From Pseudoruminococcus sp964385235 (lineage in GTDB: Bacteria; Bacillota; Clostridia; Oscillospirales; Acutalibacteraceae): a stretch of DNA of 28,546 nucleotides. The number at the start of each line of letters is the position of its first letter. Positions within the stretch are counted from its first letter, which is position 1. Shown here in pieces: positions 6,929-13,226 of the stretch. Below the pieces are notes generated by a model that was not told the origin of the DNA, ran no database searches, and saw only the letters and a list, made by a program, of their open reading frames with translations. The stretch is taken from contig CAYLOD010000016.1 in the NCBI GenBank assembly GCA_964385235.1, positions 1 to 28,546 on the forward strand. Reading direction: 5' to 3'. The translations under genes and the position numbers were made by a program.

Positions 6929-7894
6929 TCATGAATAAAATTCAAATTTAAGACTTCTCACAAAAAGTCTTTCCAAAGCGTTCTTTGGCTCTTCCTCCCC
7001 GAGTATGACCGCATTTACCGCTTTGCATATCGGGAGATCCACATTATATTTCTCTCCGAGCAGGACAAGCGCCTTGGTAGTATCTACACCTTCGGCGAGC
7101 TGTGTGAACTTTTCGCCCTTGACGAGCATTTCACCATACCTTCTGTTATGGCTGTACGGAGAGAAAAGAGTTGCCTCATAATCGCCAAGATGGCACAAGC
7201 CGTACGCGGAAAGTTCGTTGCCGCCCATAGCGCTTATAAGCCGGGCGATCTCACGAGTGCCGCGGGACATAAGTGCGCCCTTTAGGGAGGACAGCTTTAA
7301 CCCGTCCAGCATACCCGCGGCAATACCGATAGTATTCTTGGACGCCGCGCCTATTTCACTCCCTATCAAATCCTTGCCAAGATAAAAGCGAATGAGTTCG
7401 CTCGAAAATTCTCTGATAAGATTTTTCTTGACTTTATCGCTCAGCGAATCTATAACCATGCAATTCGGTATGCCATTGCTGAAATCCTGAGGATGCCCCG
7501 GTCCGACCCAAACGGCTATGTCAGTTTCATCGGTGACAAATTCCGACACTATTTCCGAAAGTCGCTTGCCCGTTGCAACTTCTATACCTTTCATGCAAAG
7601 GACAATGGTTTTCCCTCTGAGGTCAAGCTTTGAAAGTCTGCCCATAAACGAGCGCAAAGACTGTGAGCTAATGGAAATAATCAATATCTCGGCACTTGAA
7701 ACAGCATATTCCAAATTATCGGTAATCTCAATCGTTTCACGGAAAGCAAGCACATCATTCCCGCGTGTTTCTTTTAATCTAATAAACTGCGGAGCATCAG
7801 ACAGACCCCAGATTTTAACTTTATGTCCGATCTTATCGAGATACCAGCCGATGAAAGAGCCCCACCTGCCGCATCCAAGTACAGAAATATTCAT
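6929..7894 (-). CDS. gpsA: NAD(P)-dependent glycerol-3-phosphate dehydrogenase, divergent
   Basis: GpsA reduces dihydroxyacetone phosphate to sn-glycerol-3-phosphate for phospholipid synthesis. The 321-residue protein has the N-terminal Rossmann motif VLGCGRWGS near residues 5-13, the catalytic Lys region AASKNTIGIAAGMLDGL near 190, RGTREIARLISAMGG, and GLCHLGDYEATLFSPYSHNRRYG. These match the family in order. The block that is usually GPSFAEE reads GPGHPQDF here, and GLGDL reads HLGDY, so it belongs to a divergent clostridial branch. GGAGG lies eight bases before the ATG at 7894; the in-frame ATG at 7912 is upstream of that site. The promoter is likely at 8027-8035, and the leader contains element A. 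Confidence 0.87.
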   Translation of the reverse strand: MNISVLGCGRWGSFIGWYLDKIGHKVKIWGLSDAPQFIRLKETRGNDVLAFRETIEITDNLEYAVSSAEILIISISSQSLRSFMGRLSKLDLRGKTIVLCMKGIEVATGKRLSEIVSEFVTDETDIAVWVGPGHPQDFSNGIPNCMVIDSLSDKVKKNLIREFSSELIRFYLGKDLIGSEIGAASKNTIGIAAGMLDGLKLSSLKGALMSRGTREIARLISAMGGNELSAYGLCHLGDYEATLFSPYSHNRRYGEMLVKGEKFTQLAEGVDTTKALVLLGEKYNVDLPICKAVNAVILGEEEPKNALERLFVRSLKFEFYS

Positions 7895-7919
7895 TACAAC
7901 TACCTCCGCCAAATATTGT

Positions 7920-8015
7920 ATATTACTTAGGCAAGATGTCCCCCGCCTCTTAAGCGGCGGGCGCCATTACATACGCGGCTTACGCTGCGCCTGCCACGCC
8001 CGTGACGAGACAAGT
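7920..8015 (-). repeat. Intergenic leader element, copy A (gpsA leader)
   Basis: In plus orientation it opens ATATTACTTAGGCAAGATGT at 7920. Hairpin 1 is CCCGCC (7942-7947) with GGCGGG (7956-7961), and the 11-mer ACGCGGCTTAC at 7973-7983 forms a second, weaker hairpin with the following bases. It lies 26 bases upstream of the gpsA start and would be transcribed as part of its leader. Confidence 0.45.
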
Positions 8016-8026
8016 CCTTTATTGAA

Positions 8027-8035
8027 ATTATATCA
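8027..8035 (-). promoter_or_regulatory. Extended -10 promoter for gpsA
   Basis: On the minus strand TGATATAAT (8035-8027) fits an extended -10 site (TGnTATAAT). No good -35 hexamer is seen at 17 bases. Transcription would start near 8020 and give a leader of about 125 bases. Confidence 0.5.
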
Positions 8036-8156
8036 TACAGTTTTGCAAAAATCCACATAAAGGAAAAAAACAGTAATTTTTTTATCATGAATGCCGGTAT
8101 ATATCGCTTAAAAAAGCTAAAGATAAATTTATACAATAAAGAAGGTGCGTGATAAT

Positions 8157-8525
8157 ATGGATATTTTATGGGAGTTTATAAAGGTATTTGCCGTCGGCGG
8201 ACTGATATGCGTCGTTGCACAAATATTGATTGACAAGACGAAACTTACACCGGCAAGGATACTCGTTACATTTGTTGTTTTGGGAGTTTTTCTTACGGCT
8301 GTCGGACTATATGAGCCTTTAGTTCAGTTTGCAAGCTCAGGCGCGACAATTCCGCTATCGGGATTCGGATATACACTTGCGAAGGGCGTTGAAAAAGCCG
8401 TCAACGAGGACGGCTGGCTCGGAGCGTTGACAGGCGGCTTTACTGCCTGTGCCGCAGGCATCACATCGGCTATATTTTTCGGATATATCGCAGCACTTTT
8501 TGCAAAACCGAAAGCTAAAAAATAG
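8157..8525 (+). CDS. spoVAE: Stage V sporulation protein AE (SpoVAE/SpoVAEB)
   Basis: A small membrane protein of 122 residues with about four hydrophobic segments. The run KTKLTPARILVTFVVLGVFL and the later GATIPLSGFGYTLAKGV are typical of SpoVAC/SpoVAE proteins; the length and the ending FGYIAALFAKPK fit SpoVAE. In Bacillus the SpoVA proteins form the channel that moves dipicolinic acid into the developing spore and out at germination, under sigma-G. Here spoVAE stands alone; spoVAC and spoVAD are not next to it. The ATG at 8157 follows AAGGTG by about nine bases; a GTG four codons earlier overlaps that site. A strong terminator follows. I could not find a convincing sigma-G promoter. Confidence 0.88.
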   Translation: MDILWEFIKVFAVGGLICVVAQILIDKTKLTPARILVTFVVLGVFLTAVGLYEPLVQFASSGATIPLSGFGYTLAKGVEKAVNEDGWLGALTGGFTACAAGITSAIFFGYIAALFAKPKAKK

Positions 8526-8532
8526 CCCCGCT

Positions 8533-8576
8533 AAAACGTCCCTGAAATTCGTCATGAAATTCAGGGACGTTTTTTT
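8533..8576 (+). terminator. Intrinsic terminator of spoVAE
   Basis: AAAACGTCCCTGAA (8533-8546) pairs with TTCAGGGACGTTTT (8560-8573), and a run of T follows directly. Confidence 0.92.
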
Positions 8577-8599
8577 ACGGTCTGAATGAATCGTCACAC

Positions 8600-8641
8600 A
8601 AAAAAGCTCAAGCTCCGGGCAAGAACACCCGAAACTTGAGC
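8600..8641 (-). terminator. Minus-strand intrinsic terminator
   Basis: GCTCAAG (8606-8612) pairs with CTTGAGC (8635-8641), with an inner CGGG/CCCG pairing. Read on the minus strand it is followed by six T (8605-8600). It therefore ends a transcript that comes from the right, out of the 8642-9860 region. Confidence 0.8.
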
Positions 8642-8707
8642 AGTAGACGCATATATAAAGGAGTATGAACAATTAGATTTTTAATTACATTGGACTCATA
8701 TCCTTGT

Positions 8708-8872
8708 TTAATAAAATTCAACCGCCGATGAATGCTTCGCAAAGACATACACCGTATCTGCCAAATACGTCAGCCGGCAAACTAATATCGCGTTCAACGA
8801 AACCGCAAATACCGAAACAAAGACATCGGCAACAGGATAATCTGCCTGTTTTATTCCTCGCGCCGTCAACAT
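8708..8872 (-). CDS. Possible 54-residue hydrophobic peptide
   Basis: The frame starts ATG at 8872 with GAGG seven bases ahead, and ends TAA at 8710-8708, shortly before the terminator. The peptide begins MLTARGIKQADYPVADVF and has a hydrophobic middle (VSVFAVSLNAILVCRLTYLA). Codon use is ordinary for this region. It could be a small membrane peptide or the last piece of a decayed gene. Confidence 0.25.
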   Translation of the reverse strand: MLTARGIKQADYPVADVFVSVFAVSLNAILVCRLTYLADTVYVFAKHSSAVEFY

Positions 8873-9246
8873 TCCGCAGCCTCAAGAAAACCGCACACGA
8901 CAATTAACCTGAAAGAATTAAATTAAAACCAAATATCCCATCGGATCCAATCCTTCTTAAAAAACCGAACTACTCACCTTTGCCTGCCCCATACTGAACA
9001 TACAGGGCATAACCGATAAATGAATAATCCGTATTCCGAAAAACATTTTATCTCATCGGAAACATTCCTTTACAAAATCCGAATCTAACGAGAAACATAT
9101 CAGCTGTAAGTAAAACACATTCAGTCGTTAAAACCCGCGCCCGAAATATATTACAAGCGCTGATCCGATACTTAACCGTTACCCTTACGAAAGCGGTTCC
9201 ACTGACAGCGTGACCATCGTACGAATCTATGTAAAAACAGCAAACC

Positions 9247-9477
9247 TCACAAGGAGTTTCCCGCAATGCGGGCATTCACCGTCCGCTGAAACGGCATATC
9301 CGAATCCGCCGACCCGGAATATATTAAATTGTATTGTGTGCCACAGAGTATTACCGTCACGGCAAGACCCAGACACATAAAACCGAAATTGAAATCGTTT
9401 TCAAAGCATTGCCAAAGCATCGGCATAATTATAACCTGATACAAAAGAGCCATAATAAATATGGGATAAGGTATCAC
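9247..9477 (-). pseudogene. Hydrophobic 76-residue frame, possibly the body of a frameshifted small membrane gene
   Basis: Begins (GTG or TTG-type codon) at 9477 and reads IPYPIFIMALLYQVIIMPML, then a second hydrophobic stretch FMCLGLAVTVILCG, so two membrane segments are likely. It has no ribosome site of its own. Removing one C from the CCCC run at 9508-9505 (minus strand) would fuse it in frame with the 9580 start, giving a single protein near 110 residues. It is therefore either the rear part of a frameshifted gene or a product of ribosomal slippage. No family is recognised. Confidence 0.3.
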
Positions 9478-9499
9478 CCGGTTAACAAGCAGTCCGCCT

Positions 9500-9580
9500 T
9501 TACTGGGGATTTCTCATTTCGGAGACCTCGACCACAGACGGTTCAAGGCCAATAAAACTAACAGGTTCGGAATCGCCCAT
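9500..9580 (-). CDS. 26-codon frame with an ideal ribosome site
   Basis: AGGAGG lies eight bases before the ATG at 9580. The peptide is acidic (MGDSEPVSFIGLEPSVVEVS...) and stops at TAA 9502-9500 just after a CCCC run. The quality of the ribosome site suggests real initiation here. It may be the start of the longer membrane protein continued in the next frame (9477-9247), or a leader peptide. Confidence 0.35.
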   Translation of the reverse strand: MGDSEPVSFIGLEPSVVEVSEMRNPQ

Positions 9581-9831
9581 AGGACTTGCCTCCTTTCATA
9601 AATTAAGCAAGGAACCGAAAGCCGGAAACCAAATGCTGATATGAACAATTCATACACAACGGCTTTAGTATTAAACATCAGATCCGAAAATTAAGCCGGC
9701 AGCCCTGTTGTGGAAGTAAAATCATAATAAAAAGGCATTACAGCGATTATCAAAAATTATTCATAAAAGCAATCTAATAACCAATCCGGTTAGTTTCAGC
9801 TGTTATCAACCATTTCCTTCAGCCTGGTTAT

Positions 9832-9859
9832 ATTATACCACGTATTTAGCAAATGTCAA
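9832..9859 (-). promoter_or_regulatory. Strong sigma-A promoter, minus strand
   Basis: TTGACA (9859-9854), a 16-base spacer and TATAAT (9837-9832). Both hexamers are perfect. It drives the 8642-9831 unit. Confidence 0.8.
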
Positions 9860-9914
9860 TAGTTTTTTTAAACTTTTTTATTTTTTTGTAGAGTAAATAT
9901 CACCGAATAATTGC

Positions 9915-9943
9915 TTGACTTATTCGTTATTTTGTTGTAAAAT
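9915..9943 (+). promoter_or_regulatory. Sigma-A promoter for the DUF1292 gene
   Basis: TTGACT (9915-9920), a 17-base spacer and TAAAAT (9938-9943). It diverges from the minus-strand promoter 55 bases to its left. Confidence 0.75.
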
Positions 9944-10001
9944 AGCATTGTAAATAATGAAAATTTATATTATCGCTATTTTATTGAAAGAGGCTGTGTG
10001 T

Positions 10002-10316
10002 ATGAGTAATGAAGAATTTTCCGGCTATGAGCCCGATCTTATTTCTCTGCTCGACGAAGACGGAAACGAGTATGAATTTGAGATTTTAGATGAGCTTGAT
10101 TACAAAGACTCTCATTTTTACGCGCTCCAGCCGCTCTTTGATCTTCCGGATCAGGATATAGACTCGGAAAATACATATATGATCTTTGAGTCTGTCGAGG
10201 ACGAAAACGGCGAACCTCAGCTTGCTGAAATTGATGATGATTTGCTTATTGATGAGCTTGCTGAAATGTTTGAGAGCCGCTTTGAAGAATTTGACGCTGA
10301 CGGCGAGAACGAATAA
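10002..10316 (+). CDS. DUF1292 family acidic protein (YrzB-like)
   Basis: A 104-residue, strongly acidic soluble protein. The core LLDEDGNEYEFEILDELDY...FYALQP is the DUF1292 signature. The family is widespread in Firmicutes, often beside the Holliday-junction resolvase gene ruvX (yrrK), but its role is not established. Here that neighbour is missing and the gene sits before the 6S-like RNA. AGAGG is about nine bases before the ATG at 10002; the in-frame ATG at 9957 lies almost at the predicted transcription start and has no ribosome site. A weak hairpin (near 10347-10364) follows the gene. Confidence 0.85.
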   Translation: MSNEEFSGYEPDLISLLDEDGNEYEFEILDELDYKDSHFYALQPLFDLPDQDIDSENTYMIFESVEDENGEPQLAEIDDDLLIDELAEMFESRFEEFDADGENE

Positions 10317-10383
10317 TTCCGTTCCGGCGCAATATAATAATATAGCGGTCGGTTTTTAGACCGATTGTTTGATAAAATGTCTG

Positions 10384-10624
10384 CCCGATACGTGGACTGT
10401 GTCTATATAACCCTACAACCCTTTTCAGGGAGCTTATCTCCTCCAGCGGATTGCAGACCTCCCTCATTTACGCGAATTAATAGAACGTGAACCGTCTTTA
10501 CCTTTCTGGTGTTTGCGATTTTTCTTTTCCCGCGTTTATGAGGACGAAGGGAGCGTGAACCTGTGGGGAAAGCACCCACCTGTCTTTTCAGTAGGCAGGT
10601 TATTATTGACACAATACGGTCGGG
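10384..10624 (+). ncRNA. ssrS: 6S RNA (SsrS) candidate
   Basis: The stretch folds into one long rod, as 6S RNA does to imitate an open promoter and hold sigma-A RNA polymerase. The closing helix pairs CCCGA (10384-10388) with TCGGG (10620-10624), TGTGTC (10398-10403) with GACACA (10608-10613), and CCTAC near 10412 with GTAGG near 10591. The distal arm pairs CTCCCTCAT (10459-10467) with ATGAG (10538-10542) and GGGAG (10549-10553), and ACGCG (10470-10474) with CGCGT (10531-10535). Between them lies a large bubble, and its 3' side carries a small hairpin (GTGGG 10563-10567, CCCAC 10575-10579), the expected 6S layout. The length of about 240 is slightly above the usual range. A rival is an unnamed structured RNA. 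The strand is inferred from the layout and neighbours. Confidence 0.65.
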
Positions 10625-10691
10625 CGGATTTCTATTTTTATAAGGGACTTGGCCCTTATTAAAGCCTTATTTAAAATCTTTGAAATTTTAC

Positions 10692-10720
10692 TTGCTTTTT
10701 TTAAATTTATCGTTTATAAT
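10692..10720 (+). promoter_or_regulatory. Sigma-A promoter for tRNA-Ser
   Basis: TTGCTT (10692-10697), a 17-base spacer and TATAAT (10715-10720), ending 20 bases before the tRNA. Confidence 0.75.
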
Positions 10721-10740
10721 AGTGAAGTGCCTGAAATCGT

Positions 10741-10832
10741 GGAGAGTTGTCCGAGCTGGCCGAAGGAGCACGATTGGAAATCGTGTAAACGTCAAAAGCG
10801 TTTCGAGGGTTCGAATCCCTTGCTCTCCGCCA
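10741..10832 (+). tRNA. tRNA-Ser (anticodon GGA)
   Basis: Acceptor GGAGAGT (10741-10747) pairs with GCTCTCC (10822-10828); discriminator G at 10829 and encoded CCA at 10830-10832. The anticodon loop between the ACGAT/ATCGT stem reads TTGGAAA, anticodon GGA. A long variable arm (AAACG with CGTTT) makes it class II, as serine tRNAs are. The T arm has GGTTCGAATCC. Confidence 0.97.
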
Positions 10833-10838
10833 AATAAA

Positions 10839-10876
10839 AACCGCATTAACACCGAAACAACGGTGTTAATGCGGTT
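10839..10876. terminator. Bidirectional terminator between tRNA-Ser and yunB
   Basis: A 16-bp stem (10839-10854 with 10861-10876), a six-base loop, and T runs on both strands. Confidence 0.92.
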
Positions 10877-10968
10877 TTATATTATATTTTATGATTTTTA
10901 ATAATTAATCAAGCAGTGCCGCTATGCCGATAACCGTTTTTGCTGATTCGGCTGTTTTGCAAAGTCCC

Positions 10969-11610
10969 TTATTGAATATCCGGGCCGTAAAGCATATAGT
11001 CCGGCACTTCACCCGCTATTATTGTTTCCGCGATGATAACGTTCGTTTCGACAACGGTATTTTCACTCGCGGGAGGTATCAAAACAGTAATATCGGCGGT
11101 AATGGCAAGCGACAGCCTGTGAACAGTCTGATTTATCCCTCCGCTTTCAAACTCTGATTTAAAGTATGTGTCGGCGTTCCCTGACATAGAAATATGCAAC
11201 GGTATATTCGGTCCGCGCATATAGAAAAGGTCAACACCTATAACCGTACCGATTGGGACGTCTATTCGCCTGCTTTTAATCTCACCGAGCTTTTCACCTA
11301 TTTTAAGACCGACCACTGTTTTTAATTTATTTATATTCGCCATATTTGACGTGATTTCCAATACAGCGCCGTTTTCGTTTCTCGTCGTTTCTGAAAGATC
11401 ATCATATGTAAGCCTCAGCTCTGACAGCGCCTCGTCAACAGCCTTGTTTATTATCTCGTTGCAAAGCTGCTTCCCCTGCACGACTGCTATTGCCGAGATT
11501 GTAGGACGCACATAAAATTCAAACAAACCCAAAAAAACAGCAATCAGCAGAAGCGCGAAAATTAACCATTTTTTTAATCTGCGTCTTTTTCGGATAGCTG
11601 ATACAGTCAT
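10969..11610 (-). CDS. yunB: Sporulation protein YunB
   Basis: A 213-residue protein with a basic N-terminus, one membrane segment (about residues 15-35) and an extracytoplasmic domain. The blocks AIAVVQGKQLCNEIINKAV, the IGVDLFYMRGPNIPLHISMSG stretch and AETIIAGEVPDYM are characteristic of YunB, a sigma-E controlled mother-cell protein needed for normal spore formation in Bacillus subtilis; its biochemical role is unknown. The ATG at 11610 is the only good start. The ribosome site GGGGG sits in the stem of a hairpin at 11617-11641, so translation may be controlled or the hairpin may end the mntP transcript. Confidence 0.9.
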   Translation of the reverse strand: MTVSAIRKRRRLKKWLIFALLLIAVFLGLFEFYVRPTISAIAVVQGKQLCNEIINKAVDEALSELRLTYDDLSETTRNENGAVLEITSNMANINKLKTVVGLKIGEKLGEIKSRRIDVPIGTVIGVDLFYMRGPNIPLHISMSGNADTYFKSEFESGGINQTVHRLSLAITADITVLIPPASENTVVETNVIIAETIIAGEVPDYMLYGPDIQ

Positions 11611-11616
11611 AAAAAG

Positions 11617-11641
11617 CCCCCGTTAATATTTTATACGGAGG
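11617..11641 (-). promoter_or_regulatory. Hairpin covering the yunB ribosome site
   Basis: On the minus strand CCTCCGT (11641-11635) pairs with ACGGGGG (11623-11617) around an 11-base loop, followed by CTTTTT and then the yunB ATG. It reads both as a short intrinsic terminator for the upstream genes and as a structure that hides the yunB ribosome site. Confidence 0.55.
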
Positions 11642-11684
11642 CCTTGGACACTGTGTATTTATATTTTTCATGAAATATTTTAAA

Positions 11685-12287
11685 TCAAAAAAACATATGC
11701 TCAATGAAAATCTTCACGCCTATCACGATGAGAACTATCCCGCCGACGATCTCCGCTTTATCAGACAACAGCTCGCCGAACCTGCGTCCGAGATATACTC
11801 CCGAAAAAGAAATAGCAAATGTAATAACGCCTATCATTACAACGGCTATTAGCATAAGCGCAAGCGTATTCGCTCCGACAGCGGACGGCAAAATAACTCC
11901 TGTAGCCAGAGCGTCAATGCTCGTCGCGACAGCCATAAGCAAAAGCGTTTTATTTGATGCCGCGGTTTTGTCCTTATCTGTATTATTGTATCCGTCCTTT
12001 TGTTTATTCCTTTTTTCCTTTACCGAACCCAATATCATATTTATACCGATAAACGCAAGAAGTATAAGCGCTATATAGTGGTCTACGCTCTCAATAAGTT
12101 CCTGTCCCGCCTTGCCTACTATCCAGCCGATAACAGGCATTATAAGCTGAAAACATCCGAACATGGCGGCGATCTTTAACGCAAATGACGGCTTAAAATT
12201 TTTAACAACTGCTCCATTTGTAACAGAAACGGCGAACGCGTCCATAGCAAGACCCACCGCGATCCCCGCTACCGCTAAATAGTCCAT
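11685..12287 (-). CDS. mntP: Manganese efflux pump MntP
   Basis: A 200-residue membrane protein with six predicted membrane segments that exports Mn(II). The two pseudo-repeated halves are clear: AMDAFAVSVTNG near residues 14-25 with the key Asp16, and ATSIDALATG near 121-130 with Asp125. GCFQLIMPVIGW near 44-55 and the loop KEKRNKQKDGY between halves also fit. The ATG at 12287 follows GGGGAG by about nine bases. It is 32 bases after yabQ on the same strand, so there is no room for the yybP-ykoY manganese riboswitch, and control is likely by the upstream genes. Manganese is important in sporulation, so the position next to spore genes may matter. Confidence 0.94.
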   Translation of the reverse strand: MDYLAVAGIAVGLAMDAFAVSVTNGAVVKNFKPSFALKIAAMFGCFQLIMPVIGWIVGKAGQELIESVDHYIALILLAFIGINMILGSVKEKRNKQKDGYNNTDKDKTAASNKTLLLMAVATSIDALATGVILPSAVGANTLALMLIAVVMIGVITFAISFSGVYLGRRFGELLSDKAEIVGGIVLIVIGVKIFIEHMFF

Positions 12288-12319
12288 AGCAACTACTCCC
12301 CATAATTTTCTTGAAGCCT

Positions 12320-12826
12320 TTATTTTTGCCGAGCCATTATTATCGGCTTTTCAGCCCGCTTTACCGACGCGGGCTTTTTCGGCAGTTTCTTTTTTTGTTT
12401 TTTCCTGCGTTTTATAAATTTTTGCTTTAGCTTTGACATAAGCCTTGAGGCAAACGCGGAAAGCCTTTTAAACAGTTTTCTGAACGGATTTGTGATAAAA
12501 AAATAAAGCCTTGAAAGAAAGCCTATTATAGCGCTTGAACATTTTAATATAAGTTCTCCGACGGTCAGATAAAACAGGAAAAAACCGACTATCTCGCCAA
12601 AAACGACATAATATCTTAAGCTTCCCCATGTCATGGCGACGGAAAACAGGAACGTGGCAAACGTACAGACAAGCATAAAAGCAAGATCCATAAAAAACAG
12701 AAGCCTTTTCCCCGGCGGCGACATTATCTTGAGTATACCCATAGCGGTATAAATAACAGAAAGTATTGCGCCCAAAACACAGGAATATATGAACGCCTGT
12801 GTCTGAGCCGATAACGTAAGCTCCAT
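12320..12826 (-). CDS. yabQ: Spore cortex biosynthesis protein YabQ
   Basis: A 168-residue membrane protein with three to four hydrophobic segments in the first 110 residues and a very basic tail (KRRKKQKKKLPKKP). The N-terminal arrangement (LSAQTQAFIYSCVLGAILSV, then FFMDLAFMLVCTFATFLFSV) is typical of YabQ, a mother-cell membrane protein required for spore cortex in Bacillus subtilis. It starts 11 bases after yabP, with AGAGGC as ribosome site, the usual yabP-yabQ pair. In Bacillus the next gene is divIC; here mntP follows instead. Confidence 0.92.
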   Translation of the reverse strand: MELTLSAQTQAFIYSCVLGAILSVIYTAMGILKIMSPPGKRLLFFMDLAFMLVCTFATFLFSVAMTWGSLRYYVVFGEIVGFFLFYLTVGELILKCSSAIIGFLSRLYFFITNPFRKLFKRLSAFASRLMSKLKQKFIKRRKKQKKKLPKKPASVKRAEKPIIMARQK

Positions 12827-12837
12827 TTACAATGCCT

Positions 12838-13122
12838 CTAACGGAACAGTTTTGAAAAAAATCCGCCGTTTGTATGGTTTACATCCTGATAAGAAAGCGA
12901 TTCTATCTCTCCGTCAAGACTAAGCTCACCGCTTTCAATGCTGAAGCCCTTTATCTGTAAAGAGGAGCCTTTGACGGTGAGCTCTCCAATATCGGTTATA
13001 AGTATGACAGTCTGCTCGTCAAAGCTGTCCACATCGACAATTCCCGTGAGAGTGAGGTTTTTCCTGTCCTCCATGATAATGTTATGTTTTCTGCGTTGAA
13101 TTTTATTATTGCTTTCCTGCAT
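12838..13122 (-). CDS. yabP: Sporulation protein YabP
   Basis: A 94-residue protein of the YabP/YqfC family. The core NLTLTGIVDVDSFDEQTVIL followed by TDIGELTVKGSSLQIKGFSI and the ending GGFFSKLFR match the family closely. It is an early mother-cell spore protein in Bacillus subtilis, of unknown biochemistry. GGGAGG lies seven bases before the ATG at 13122; the in-frame ATG at 13143 is upstream of that site and less likely. A possible sigma-E promoter lies at 13156-13184. Confidence 0.93.
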   Translation of the reverse strand: MQESNNKIQRRKHNIIMEDRKNLTLTGIVDVDSFDEQTVILITDIGELTVKGSSLQIKGFSIESGELSLDGEIESLSYQDVNHTNGGFFSKLFR

Positions 13123-13155
13123 GATAAATCCTCCCGCAATCATCTTTTATAAAAA

Positions 13156-13184
13156 ATAATATGATTGACATGAGGAATTTATTC
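13156..13184 (-). promoter_or_regulatory. Possible sigma-E promoter for yabPQ
   Basis: On the minus strand GAATAAA (13184-13178), 14 bases, then CATATTAT (13163-13156). It partly fits the sigma-E pattern (-35 ATATT-like, -10 CATAnnnT). yabP is sigma-E dependent in Bacillus subtilis, which supports a separate promoter here. Confidence 0.35.
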
Positions 13185-13226
13185 TGCTCATTTCGTAAGT
13201 TTTAACGGCACAAGCCATAGCTCGGC

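Larger units (their letters stand above)
8642..9831 (-). other. 1.2-kb transcribed unit without an intact conventional gene
   Basis: The minus strand has a near-consensus promoter at 9859-9832 and an intrinsic terminator at 8641-8600, so a transcript of about 1.2 kb is expected. No frame in it exceeds about 76 codons, and none shows a family I know. By eye the minus strand is rich in T and G, as in genes for membrane proteins, which favours decayed coding sequence. Small frames at 9500-9580, 9247-9477, 9048-9275 and 8708-8872 lie in different frames. A large structured RNA is the main alternative. I recognise no riboswitch in the leader of about 240 bases (9590-9825). Confidence 0.55.

Noticed and set aside
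8640..9720. Repeated CCGAA pentamers in the gene-poor region as a possible protein-binding array
   Set aside because: The pentamer is also common in coding regions of this window and shows no regular spacing.
9590..9825. Possible riboswitch in the long leader of the minus-strand unit
   Set aside because: Several small inverted repeats are present, but none matches a riboswitch core I know.
10649..10901. Short frames across the tRNA-Ser region
   Set aside because: They cover the promoter, the tRNA and the terminator, which account for the sequence.
12288..12319. Possible manganese riboswitch (yybP-ykoY) before mntP
   Set aside because: Only 32 bases separate yabQ and mntP, too few for the riboswitch, and no such motif is seen.
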